In this document: positions 37,101 to 51,673 of the stretch, piece after piece
How positions within the stretch are numbered: the stretch's first letter is position 1
Layout: the number at the start of each line of letters is the position of its first letter
Position numbers and translations under genes: made by a program
Origin: Whitmania pigra
Taxonomy: Eukaryota; Annelida; Clitellata; Hirudinida; Haemopidae
NCBI GenBank assembly: GCA_021613335.1
Contig: JAJTWR010000005.1
Location: 852,501-916,500 of the forward strand
Direction: 5' to 3'
Length of the DNA stretch: 64,000 bases
Notes under the pieces: model-generated
What the model was told of the DNA's origin: nothing
The model's input: the letters and a program-made list of their open reading frames with translations, nothing else
The model's database searches: none

Positions 37101-39756
37101 TAATCGTCACGGAGACGACAACAACCTGTCTCGGGATTGGACAGAGACGCGACCGTCTCCGGCGCCCCCTTGCAGAAGAGTTCGTAGTGGGGGGCATTGA
37201 GTCTTCTCGCCACCACGGACATCCTCTGGAGTTTCGAGGAAAAGGTGAACTGGCGCAGGATGCCGTAGTCGTCCGTTTCCTCCTGACGGCAGAACGGAAA
37301 TGTGAAGGAAGTGAGTGATGAAGCAATGATGTCATGGAGTTAATAATATTGTTGCTAGAAGTCAAAATCGAATGTGATGATGACTAAACTTTTTGAATTA
37401 CGAAAGGAAACATGAAAAATTTTTTAAAGCAATTCAAGAAATAGGCCATAGCTCAATCAACAAATTAATAATTAAAAGCAATCGTCATCAAAATAAACCT
37501 AGAATGAAAATCCAATCATCATCATCATCGCCTCACCTCGTCTATGACGTCTTGGATTCTTGTTGCCCGGTCGTTACGAGGCTTCACAACCGTCGGAATA
37601 AATGTGTCGAATTTTGACCCAACCTCATCGAACACCTGATGAAGGACAGATGGAAATTTAAAAGATTAAGAAATTAAATTAATTCAGAGAACATATATTA
37701 CATTTAAATTCATCAATATTTATCATTACCTTTATTACTATCATAAGCTAATTAAAACCCTCTCATTTAAGTAACCAAATTAGCTCAGAGAATTAGCATA
37801 ATTAATGGAAGAAATAAAACAATAATAATGGCTTAACATAATTGTAAAGTAATGAAACCACTCACCCAGTCAGTGGCCTCGAACATCTTCAAGTCGACGG
37901 GATCGCCGACAATCTCCTCGTTTATGGTTGTCAAGGAGTGACAGGTTGCCATGGCTACGGTGATCTTGTCCTTTGACCCTAGGCGCCTCACATCCTTGAC
38001 CTCCGACCTGAACCTGTTCATGAAGTGATAATCCATGGATGATTGCATTGATGGCGTTTTGCGATCATGTTGTTCGAGCGATTGGCAATGCATTAGAATA
38101 ATGAAACTTATAATGAAGCAGACAAAGCAAAACACTGAGACGCACAAGGGGCATAAATTCACGAGATTTCTTAATCGGCGCATCGTCTAAAAAGCGCCAT
38201 AACCGTCCGCTCACCCTCCGTCCGCGATGGGTACAACCCCCTTGAGATCGAGACCATCTTCCGTCAACGTGCCCGTCTTGTCGAAGCAGAAGCAGTCGAC
38301 GGCACCACAAAGGTTGATGTTGTTGGAGTTGATGCAGTAGATCAACCAATTCCAGAGCCTCTTCTGTGCCATGAGGACGCCCACCGTCATGGCCGCCGGC
38401 AGGGCGGGCGGGATCACTATGGTGACGAGGTCCAGAGTCCTCACGATGACTCTAACCAGGGTTTCCTTCCTGGTCACCTGGGATGAACGAGAGAAGGAGT
38501 GAAATGGAGGAAGTGAATGACACAGCGCATGACGATAAGAAGCTAGATAATTAAGATGGATGTTGATGCTTGCATTTATGAATCAATGGACATGTTATGC
38601 ATCTGTTGTAATGAGCGTATTCAACAACAATTCAACAATCGACAACAATTCCTAACACACTTGAGCAAAATTCGCTTATTACTCACTCAGAGCCTAATAA
38701 CCTTCCCCTAAGTTGAAGTGCCAACAACAACAACAGCAACTATTACTATTATTACCATCAACAATACAAGTATGCAAATACGAACAACAACAAGAACAAA
38801 CAACTCAAAACAACAGCATCAACTCGAGTGCCTACCATGAGAGCGATGGTGTAGAACATGCCCACGGCAGCCACGAGTGAGAGGCAAGCCAGGAATTTGT
38901 AACTGTCCTGAGTGAACTTGAAATTGACGGGCTTCGGGAAGAGGATGGAGCGGACGAGTTCGCCCTTGGAGGTCATGAACCCTGGAGGAGTAGGAATTAT
39001 GTTGCATTTATGAATTAAACGATGCACGATTGAATTGAATGATGCAATGATAGGCAGAATGATGCATGCATCAATTAAAGGAGTGAATAAATCGATTGAA
39101 TAAGCCACTGATGAATTGATTGAGTGAATGAATGGAAGATTGATTGATGAACCATCTCAGAGATGAATTGGTGGAATAAAAAAGTAGACCTCGTGAATCA
39201 GACGAGTCGTTAAGCAAAACAAGCAATGCAAAGGTCATACGAAAGCATCCGACGACAACAACGAATAAATATTCACATTTCTGACTAATACTGCCACGGT
39301 ATTTGCACCAATTGAACTCATGACGAAGCTCAGAACTCCCTCTTACCCGTGTGCATGACGACCGCCGTGACCTTTTGGTCGTCATAGAAACGAGTCTGGA
39401 TGACCTTGGTGCCGCAGTAGAGTATGTGTCTCGAGTGCTCCTTCTCCCGAAAGGTTTCATCGTCGTCGGGGACTGAGATCTTGGTGATGGGGATGCTTTC
39501 ACCTGGATGATGATGATGATGATTAGATATTTTGGGGGTTATGAACGTTACATGCTATGAACATTACTTAATAATATCGATTTTATTAGATAGCTAGAAT
39601 CTTTGAAGCAATGGGTATTACTGCTCCTTCAAGTCTGAAAACGATGATGAGGCACAAAAAATACAACACCAACGACAACTATATCAACATTGTTGATGTA
39701 ATCTACATCAATCTCTATCTATCTATGAACCCATCCATTCATCCATACATTTATTG

Positions 39757-39789
<33 letters not shown>

Positions 39790-42383
39790 ACATCATCACC
39801 ACAATAATCATCATACCATCACCACAATCATCAAAACCACAATCGCCATCATCAGCATCATAATCATCACCAGTTACTGACCAGTAAGCATGCTCTCGTT
39901 GACAATGCAGATGCCGCTCGTGAGGATGACATCACACTGCATGTTGCATCCTCCCCTCGGAATTTCCACGAGGTCACCGGGTACTAAGTCTTCAGCATCC
40001 ACCAACTCGAAGACTGTGAGGTCGTTTGTGATTTATTGATTTATTTGTTAACACGTTTATTAATAATTAGCCTAACAACATCAACATAACTTTAGTGATG
40101 TATTTGTTAGCACGTTTAATAATAATTAGCATAACGACACAAGCAACATCGTAATGACAACAACAACAACAGCAACAGCAGCAACAACAAGAAACATTCG
40201 AATCACTCACCTCCCGCATCCCTCCTGAAGACAGACACCTTCTCTGAACTGCCCACTGTGTGCTTCAACTTTCTCTCTGACTGTAACAGATGATGATGAT
40301 GACTGTTATTATGGTATATTATTACATTAATCTTTTGTTATTATCATGTTATCATTGTCGTTACGATTACAAACTTTATCATCGCAAGACATTGCCAGCC
40401 AATCAAAGTCGAATAGCAACTCACGTGTCTCATCTGATGGATCTGAGCGGCCAATGAGACGACGGACAGGATGATGATGCACGTGGCGAAGTAATAGTAT
40501 TGGTCTAAGAACCACAACGTGCAGCTCAGAGCTTGGAAAACGTAGAACGGATTGATACCCTGGGAATCAAATTTAAAAATCGTTATATATTATTAAACAC
40601 ATATCATTTAATATATTTATTATTATTATTATTATTCATTATAATCATAATTTTATGAAAATAAATCCCACATTGCAGGGGAAATGATTAAATTTCTAAA
40701 TAATGCCTCTTTAAGAAGTTAGTCATAAGCAGCCTTAACTTTCTTATGTGCACTTTTAACGTATTACGTCAGCCTTCTCGAGATTATAATTTTAATCATA
40801 TACACTTATTCATAAGCATGCGAATGTTTTGTTGAAATCATCTCCCAGTACACATGCACACACACACACACCTGAGTATACAAGAGCTTCAGGATCGGAG
40901 TCACGTGGACTCGGACGGAATTGGACCCGAACAATTCTCGCCTTCGGGAAAAATTTAAAAACCGTGAACAAAATGAATGAATGAATTAATTAATTAATGA
41001 GTGGACGAATGAACGAATGACAAATTATCGCACCTTTCTTCTTGTTCCGTGTTGGTGAGACCCTGGCACTGGTGGAAGGATGAGCAGGACTTTCCATGGT
41101 GAGGACCCCTGAAATGGTTATGATTATGATGATTAAGATGGCAGTGGTGATGATAGTGATGGTTAAGATGATGATGATGATGATGATTGTGCTATGCTAA
41201 TAGTTAAGTGACTCAATCGAGAATAATTGTTGAATCTTAAACCGCAATATCTTAAAAGAGTCTTAGTAAATAATTAACATAATATAATCATAAAATAATT
41301 TAGTAATTAGTTATAATAAGTTTGAGTTATCACAAATTAATAATTAGGCACCTATGACACTATGCGTATGGCACCTTACAAATTGACTATTATTATTATT
41401 ATTATTCTTATTGTTATTACACTATTGTTATTATTATTCATTATAATAACCTCAGCTTTACAAATGACTTGATGTCATCATCCCAAATGTACTTCACTTT
41501 CTTGTTCAAGAAATACTTTTGATTTGACGTCTAAATTGAAAGGAATCATTTAAAACGTTAAAATCGAGTTTGCTGGAATTGTTCGATCCTGCAATAATTA
41601 TAACATATTTCTTCACAAAATGGGTTTTAATTTCAAAATGGGCTTTAATCGCCATTACGATGCTTACTAATTACTAATTAAACAGAAAATTCTATTACAT
41701 TCTATTTCACAGGAAGACTTAAACAAGATTATGCAGCCATGACAGATTAATTTAATTTCAGAGCCAAACTTGAAGGTTCAAAACTGCTCGAATTTTAACT
41801 CACTTTACTTAGAAAAGAAATTTTGGCCACAAATGTCTGCTTGTACTGATCCTGTAATCGCAAACAAACACAGATGATAATCGATGAAATGAGAAAATAA
41901 AATAATAAATAAAAAAACTCATTTATCAAAATGTAAAGTTACAAATAACCAGCAATTGTAACCTATTGATGACTGCTTTGAAATGATCAACTTGAACTTA
42001 AACTAATTTGTTCTCCATGAACATTCCACCTACCACCAAGTGGACATAATCAGCTTGCTCCAATGGGCATCTTGTGCACTTCATTTTGACCATGAGGATT
42101 GGATACCAGTCGAAGATGAGTTTCAAGATTCCCAGAGTGAGAAAGTAAAACACTCTGCAAACTATTTCTCGACATGCTCTTCTTCTGAAGCCACATATTC
42201 GCTAAAAAAAATAATGTTTCAATGGGTAACTAAAAAGTAAACAGGCAACGATGGCTTGATCGACTGAGTAACTCAATTAGATGACACTTAAAATTTACAA
42301 AATTAGAACAGCCGTCGATCTACCATTCGATCTTCGCATCCTTCGTTTAAAATCTCGTAGTTTTTGCCACTTGTGTGTTTCAT
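32004..42383 (-). CDS. ATP13A: P5B-type cation/polyamine-transporting ATPase (ATP13A2/3/4/5 family)
   Basis: P5B ATPases sit in endosomes and lysosomes; ATP13A2 and ATP13A3 export polyamines. Twenty-eight exons join in frame to 1256 aa: 42383-42324, 42201-42034, 41851-41804, 41530-41451, 41108-41034, 40941-40872, 40559-40425, 40280-40211, 40013-39882, 39502-39347, 38981-38836, 38477-38215, 38013-37866, 37635-37537, 37282-37126, 37029-36915, 36707-36583, 36251-36019, 35699-35595, 35384-35305, 35089-34937, 34573-34477, 34094-34022, 33887-33737, 33485-33334, 33048-32954, 32775-32692, 32504-32004. Motifs in order: TGES (about 280), PPALP in M4 (403-407, the P5B signature; P5A has PPELP), DKTGTLT (phosphorylated Asp about 446) and GDGAND (about 829). 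Six C-terminal membrane segments follow, then a hydrophilic tail of about 160 aa, longer than usual. Which paralogue it is cannot be settled. Confidence 0.95.
34137..34180. repeat. (ATT)n microsatellite in an ATP13A intron
   Basis: A short ATT array preceded by GAT and ACA repeats, just upstream of the exon 34022-34094 in transcript terms. Confidence 0.8.
34594..34665. repeat. Tandem duplication, about 32 bp unit, in an ATP13A intron
   Basis: The unit 'taataatcacttattagtaa' plus 'tagtatat' occurs twice perfectly, with a third decayed copy. It is intronic and has no coding role. Confidence 0.85.
39755..39870. repeat. (ATC)n-rich intronic array
   Basis: CAT/ATC repeats with scattered interruptions within an ATP13A intron. 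A plus-strand ORF of His runs here is an artefact. Confidence 0.85.
41345..41425 (+). mobile_element. SINE 3' end running into (ATT)n
   Basis: The phrase 'tgacactatgcgtatggcac' matches 'tgacgctatgcatatggcgc' near the 3' end of the SINE at 59885-60050, and runs after about 25 bases into a (TTA)n array. It suggests that at least some ATT microsatellites in this genome began as SINE or LINE tails. Confidence 0.45.
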
Positions 42384-44893
<2,510 letters not shown>

Positions 44894-45808
44894 TAATAAC
44901 AAATAGAACTTGCTTTTCATTGCTTTTTTTTAGTGGACTTTTGATGGATGTAATTTCTGGTTCTTGTCTCATTTTTCTGCTTATTTAACTTGGATTTTGG
45001 TGAAATGATTGTTTTTTTTTATGGTCTTTGATTAAATTTCATCGATGTAAATGCTTAAATGTCTCAACGGAGTGACTTGTGTGTTCACGGTGGGAGTGTT
45101 TAGTGCTTTTGTGGGATCTCTTGGTCTTGGTTCCCTTACTTTTGCTCATAGATTATTGCGCACATGGGCCATGTGAGCAACCGCCATTTGAGCAATAGTC
45201 TGGTCTTAAAGTTTCGGTCGGACATGCGTTGTCGAACTCGAAACCTTGTATGACTTTTCATCAAACGAGATGGTTAGCAGTTATTGCTGAAGACAGCATA
45301 ATAAATGCGAATTTATATTTGCCTTGGGGTTACTCCAATCTCTTTGCCTTAATTAACTTTTCAATCAAGTGCAATACGCAATTTATTTTTAAGATAATAT
45401 ATTTTGCAAATTAAATAAATTGTAACTCATATAAATTTAGTTTGTAATTCGGGAAATGTGGTAGATAATGCAGGTGTATGTTGTTAACAGATTGCAAATA
45501 ATTTTATCTACAATAAGCAATTAAAATAATTTATTCAATTAGATGCAAGTAACTAATTGGAATTTGAAATTCCGCTAATGTTTACAATTTCAGGCTAGTA
45601 TGAACAAATTGAATTTCTGAGTGGGTAATCGCGGCGATTATGAAACGCATGCGACCAATCGATTAAAAGAGCATTTATGGCTTCTAGAAAACTCTGAGGA
45701 CCCTAATCGCCCCTAAGAGAATTCATGAGTCTAAAATTTATGGAAAGTATCTCAATCAAACTGGATATTACATAATCTAATACTCACCAACTTGTTCATT
45801 CAACATAA
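44894..45808. other. Intergenic, no gene seen
   Basis: AT-rich, without repeats of note. Short ORFs (for example 45229-45414) have no conserved features. Confidence 0.5.
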
Positions 45809-48290
45809 ATGTGGGTAAAACGCCGAGACCTGCCACCTATCCTTCTGCTTGTTCTTTTGATTTTTCTTATTTTGCTAACCTTGAGTCAAATCTTGGTGAT
45901 GCATAGTGGACTCTATGGACATACGAAGAGCACAAATAAGATGAAAAGACTCCAGAAAGAAATACGAGAATTGGAAGCAAATATCAGATCAATGCTGAAG
46001 AAAGATATACCAACTATAAGGCAATTTCAAGATCTCTTAAGGCTAGAATCAGATGCAAGAAGAACGAGAAAAATATTCGAGGAAGCTAGGGAATACAACC
46101 AATTCTTAGTCAATGGTTTCTCAAATTTTAGCCAAACTGCTCAAATAATCAGCCATAATTCAACCAGAAACAAATCCTGCAACACGACGAGTTACCAACA
46201 CTATAGGAACCGCCTCAATGATCTTCAGAATGAATTTTACTTGAAACATGAATTGCCATATTGCCCGGATGTGCCAAGGTTTCTAAGTAAGAAATTTTTC
46301 TGTCTTACTCATTAGTAAATTATAAAAAAGAAAAGGTATTCCAGGCATTTCATTGCTCTTGAGTTTGTCCTGATTTTTTTAACAAAGCTCTATGAATCAA
46401 AGAAATGATGCTAATAGTTTCAAATTAATTGTACTTAGAACATTAACTAATAACATAGTTAGACATATTGTTTTTTAATTAGCCCTCCAGAACTACTTAT
46501 TACTCAAACCAGAGGGCCCCCTGAATATTTCACTGGAAATCAATGAAACGACGGAATCCTTCGTCCGGGCAACCCTAAACTCCCTCGCCTCCGTCGATCC
46601 CGGGGGGTCGTGGAAGCCCCCGGATTGCTTCGCCCGACACAGAGTGGCCATCATCGTGCCTTACAGGGACCGCTTGCTGCACCTGCTCACTTTTCTCAGT
46701 CACATCCATCCGATGCTGCAAAGGCAGGAGTTGAACTATAGGATATTTGTTGTCGAACAGGTCATACTCGACTGAGTTATTGGTTGACTGTGAGCGTGCT
46801 TTTGTCTATGCATGTGTGAGAGTGTTTTTGTGTATGCACAGGTGGTCTGAAGTGATAATGTGGTGTAAATGTAATGTTATTACAATTGCATTATGAAGTT
46901 GTTTTCTCAGGAGAGGTTGGGATAGTACAGTAGCATCTTAATTGTTATTTATTTGGAAGATTTGCTTAGAGATTGTTTGAGTAAATGAATAAAAAATTTT
47001 TTTTGTTATTATTTATTACAATTACCTTATTATAATTATATTTATTATTATTATTATTATTTCCTTTCAGATTGGCAACCAGACGTTCAACAAGGCTCGC
47101 CTCATGAATGCCGGATTCATCGAAGCGATGAAACTCGATGACTTTGACTGCTTCATCTTCCACGACGTCGACCTCATTCCCGAGGACGACAGGAACATCT
47201 ACTCCTGTCCATCACAGCCCAGGCACCTCTCCGTGGCCATAGACGAGATGAACTACAAGTTGGCTCCTACTCAGCGTGCATACGATTAACATAATCAATT
47301 CATTCAAATATATATCATAAACATATATTTGGTTATATGTTTATATATATATATGGCTTTTTATATGATCTCCTGATTAATGAATGACCTGGAGGTAATT
47401 AATGCCTAAATCTTTCCTCTCAACCATATCTATTGGTCTATAGGTTGGCTTATAAAGAGCTGGTGGGTGGAGTTTTGAACATGAGGACCAATCATTTCCT
47501 GATGGTGAACGGCTACTCCAATCTGTATTGGGGTTGGGGGGCAGAGGATGATGACATGGCCTACAGGTAAACCATTTTAATTTTCGTCATTAACATTAAC
47601 AACAAAGACATTTACAAAAACAGCAACACAATAAAATCAATAGATTAATTTATGTCTAATGAAAGTCAACGTTTGGTTTCTAATTATTGAGTATATATTT
47701 ATAGATTTATATTATAAGGCCTACACTCATTTTACAAACTGTTATTCACATCATCATTATAATAATTACCATCATCATCATAGTTATTTCACAACATTCT
47801 CATTCAGGATCATGGTGGTCGGCCTGAGAGTCACCAGACCCCCGGCAAAGCTGGCGAGATACAAGATGATCAAGCACGTCAAGAGAACACCTTCTGATGC
47901 CATGAAGCGGTAAGATGTGAATTCTGTTGACCTGGAAGATAGGTTAAGAAATTATGATGAACAGTGTTTCATTAGTTGCATCACATCGTTATCATAATTA
48001 TCAGTACTCATAATCACCGGCTAATTCATTTGATAATAATTTTCAGCTGTTTGTAGATCATCAAATTATCTTATGTAAATTGTTAAAAAGTTATGAAAAT
48101 GTAAATTGCAAATGCTTAATGTTGTATAACATCCTTTATCTCCAGACTCAAACTTCTGTACACTGGTCCAAGAAGGTATCAGGTTGATGGCTTGAATTCT
48201 CTGGATTACAAGAGACTCTACATTGGCAACCGGCCTTACTACACCTATCTCCTTCTGGACATCGGGGCACCACCTACTAACCTGTGGTAA
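45809..48290 (+). CDS. B4GALT: Beta-1,4-galactosyltransferase family (GT7), probably GalNAc-type donor
   Basis: A Golgi type II enzyme adding Gal or GalNAc in beta-1,4 linkage to terminal GlcNAc. Six exons join in frame to 437 aa: 45809-46286, 46483-46760, 47071-47258, 47444-47566, 47808-47909, 48146-48290. A short cytoplasmic end (MWVKRRD) and a membrane anchor (about 9-31) lead to a coiled stem with several N-glycosylation sites. The catalytic part has VAIIVPYRDR, the metal-binding DVD (HDVDLIP), SQPRHLSVAID and YWGWGAEDDDM. Most relatives have WGWGGEDDD, so one Gly is Ala. At the place of bovine Tyr289, which fixes the donor as UDP-Gal, this protein has Leu (ELVGG instead of QYFGG). Invertebrate GalNAc transferases carry Leu or Ile there, so UDP-GalNAc use is inferred. 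Confidence 0.93.
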
Positions 48291-49514
48291 AATGGTTCAT
48301 GACCTTGCTTCCTTTTCACACCCACTTGAGATTGTCCTACGGTAATTACGATATCGACGATGGATTTGTTCTTCTTACCATTTGCTGCGACTTAAACGAC
48401 TTTAAACATCTTTTACACGAGAATTAATTTTCAGTAAATCTTTTTTTTTGCTCAGTGCCATTCGATTGTGCAAGGAAGGCATTATTAATGAGGATTTCTT
48501 TTAGATATGTTTGTAATCTCAGTTGTTTTATTTGCATAAGCTCTGTTTAGAAATCATACAGCTTCTATGGAATGTTTGATTTTTGTCTAGTCAGTAAATG
48601 CAAGTGTCGATTACCTCAGAACATTACGTAGGAATACGTGGATTACATGGGAACAGCCACTTCCGTTGCTTTTTTCTTTTTCCTTAATTTTATACCGATC
48701 AAATTTATGTTTTTAATATTATGAATAATATTTTAGCTGCACTACTTTTTGGTTCTAATTTGGTGTCGATTTTTGAATTTTATTTCATTTGGTTTCGTTT
48801 GTAGTCACATTTTACATGCTGCAACATATTTTTGAAGCAATAATTGCATAGTTTTGCATGATTTTGGTTTGTACTTTTTTTTGCATCGTTTTGAAAATTA
48901 TTTAAAAGTCTTGCTTATCCTGAACATTGATATGCAATTATTGAATCATGGTATTATAAACTTATTTTGGAGTTATTTGAGATTCATCAATTGCTTTTGT
49001 TTTATTTAATGTATGTCAGATCAATAAATTATTGGTAAAGTGTTTTATTAAAAACACTAGATTTCGATTTTCTAATGATTTTGGAGTCACTGAGTTTGTC
49101 TGAGGGTAGCTAATGTATAAGGTTAGGCAGGTCGGGATCGTTGAACGATTATTTTTACTGCTGAAAAGGTTACTGGCGGTCTATAAACATTGTGCTACTG
49201 TTTTGCATGCTATAAAATGGTAGAATATATTAAACTATTTCAGATCTAAATAAAAATAATTTAGTTTGTTTGAACATCTGTTGAAGGATTTCCAATGTTG
49301 AGCACCGTGCTCTTTGAGTCTTAAACTTAATAATAAATTTTTATTTTTTGATAATTTACACCAATTATTTACAATTGTGGATTTTCAAAACAAAATTCAA
49401 TAGCATTAAAAATTAAAACAGTTTATAAAAGCGGTTGTAATATTTGTTTATATTGTTTGTTTACTTTCTATTATCACCAATCTTCGATGTGATATCGGAT
49501 TAAACGTAGGTGAA
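48291..49514. other. Intergenic, no gene seen
   Basis: T-rich sequence after the beta4-GalT stop, probably its 3' UTR at first. No coding or repeat structure recognised. Confidence 0.5.
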
Positions 49515-51524
49515 ATGAATGATAGTCATGCTGAACAACTTATAGACCAAAATTGTAATAATGATTTTTTTGCAACACCAAATGGATATTTTAACAATAT
49601 CGAGGACAATATTAAATGCTTTCGTACGGCTGAGTCAACATCCCGTCGGCACGGTAACACAAAAAGTTTCAGAGACAGAGTTGAATCCTCTCTTAGGTCG
49701 TGTAAAGACGGCGAAACAAAAATTTGCAACCATCGGGAAGAACCTCGTAAGTCATACTCCAACACGACCAAAACGTTAGAGGATTGTCCAACGAGAAACG
49801 ATCGCAGAAAGCATAAAGAATGTGAACGAGTGAAGAAAAAAAGAAAGCGATCCACATCCAGTCATGGAGACATGCTGCCCGATTCATACTACGACAAACC
49901 AGACGATAAGGTCTACAAAAGGAAAAGACATAGCGACGAGCAAAACGAGATTTATTTTCACGAAAAGCCAAGAATTTCTCGTAAGCGTCTTGAAAAGGAG
50001 CGATGCAATTTGACTCAGAGTCTGAGAAAGAAGAATTATCCCAGCAAACACCGTCCTACCTCATGGTGCGAAAGATATCGCTTAATGAGGGAGCGGCTTC
50101 AAAATGAGTATAAAGTTCTCGAGGTATACTTTACAAATTCATTCGGACATAGTACAATCTAATAATACTATTACATTTTAAAATCTTTAGGACGACATCG
50201 GGCGGCAGGTGGAACCGCCGGTGAAAAAGTTACGAAAAGAAATTTCAATCGACGATCTACTCAGTTACCGAAGCGTCAAAGAACGAATGGTCTTAGACGC
50301 CTTCAAACCGCAGCAAACGCTGCGAGAATACTGTCCCCACATTACGAGGTACGAGTGCACGAAATACGTTGCCGATTCATGGCTGATATGCGACAAGATT
50401 CACTACAAAAAAGTAGTCAAAGCTCATACGGACGAAACTGTTGGTAACTGCAGCTATCTTAACAACTGCTTTAATACGAACACCTGCAAATACGTCCATT
50501 ACGAGATAGACGCGAGGGAACTTTCAGAAAGCGATTTTGCCATTCCTATACCTCCCCTCAAAGTCCCGGTCTTACCTTCTATACCTGAGTCGCTCCTAGC
50601 TGATGTGTCCGGCAATTTGACCGACGGCGAGAAACGAATAAAGTATCCACCGCAGTGGATTCAGTGCGATCTCAGGGTTTTAGATTTAAACATCTTAGGA
50701 AAGTTTTCCGTAATCATGGCCGATCCCCCATGGGATATACACATGGGTCTCCCCTATGGTACTATGGCGGACGACGAGATGAGAAATTTGAAAATACCGC
50801 TCCTTCAAGATGACGGTTACATATTTCTCTGGGTGACCGGGAGAGCCATGGAGTTGGGCAGGGAGTGCCTGAAACTCTGGGGCTACAGACAAGTGGAGGA
50901 AATCGTCTGGCTGAAAACGAACCAAATCCAAAGTCTCGTCAGAAGCGGTCGAACTGGACACTGGTTAAATCACACCAAGGTGAGATTGTACGTTACTTCT
51001 TAAACTCGTAAAATAAATTACTATCACAATTATATATATAGCCATTAGAGGTAATCATAAAAGAAATTGTAAAGCAGTTTAATCGGACGTTCATCCGAAA
51101 TAGAATGCCATAACATAAATTCATCGGATCGATAAATACTGCGCTTATTACTAGCTATTACCTCGATTGAATCGATCCTTGACGATTCCCATTTTTATGC
51201 ATCCAGGAACACTGCATCGTCGGAGTTAAGGGAGACCCTAAAGGTTTCAACCGAGGCCTTGATTGCGACGTCATCGTGTCAGAAGTGAGAGACACCAGTC
51301 ACAAGCCAGACGAAATTTACGACATCATCGAGCGACTGTCTCCTGGTACGAGGAAGATAGAGCTATTCGGTCGGCCTCATAATCTCAGGAATAACTGGGT
51401 GACGCTGGGAAACCAATTGAGCGGGAGTTACATGTGCGATCCGTCTATCGTCAGGAGGTATATGGCAGCTTGCGTTCCAAGTTCAACACAATCGAAGCCT
51501 TCGAATAATGGTGTTTCGGCGTAG
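49515..51524 (+). CDS. METTL3-like m6A methyltransferase, divergent tandem paralogue
   Basis: Three exons join in frame to 571 aa: 49515-50123, 50191-50979, 51207-51524. The first about 200 residues are Lys/Arg/Ser-rich and unlike METTL3 (for example VKKKRKRSTSSHGD). After them come both CCCH zinc fingers (C-x7-C-x10-C-x3-H, then CSYLNNCFNTNTCKYVH) and the MT-A70 domain with ADPPWDIHMGLPYGTM, SHKPDEIY, ELFGRPHN and TLGNQ. These supply the SAM pocket and DPPW site of METTL3. In the interface loop, by human numbering, Arg465 is Ser and Gly479 is Thr, while Arg468, His478 and Glu481 remain. The intron before EHC is in the same place as in the neighbouring METTL3. It is likely an active or recently active methyltransferase with altered partner or RNA binding. 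The METTL3 N-terminal leader helix is missing. Confidence 0.9.
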
Positions 51525-51585
51525 GATTTTGTTAAGTTTTAACCGATCTTTTTATGAGTTTATTTGTGAATATTAGACGACTAAA

Positions 51586-51600
51586 AAAATATCTCTACAG
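51586..51600 (+). promoter_or_regulatory. Possible (trans-)splice acceptor in the METTL3 intergenic gap
   Basis: The sequence 'aaatatctctacag' is a good 3' splice site between the two METTL3 genes, 62 bp after the paralogue stop and 73 bp before the METTL3 start. An AATAAA (51660-51665) lies just before the METTL3 ATG. It could be the acceptor of a 5' UTR intron, or of spliced-leader trans-splicing of a downstream operon gene. Sequence alone cannot decide. Confidence 0.3.
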
Positions 51601-51673
51601 CTAGTTTGTGTTTACTAAGACGATAATCGGGAGGGTTATGGCTTGGCGGAGTTTCGAATAATAAAGGGGGATC

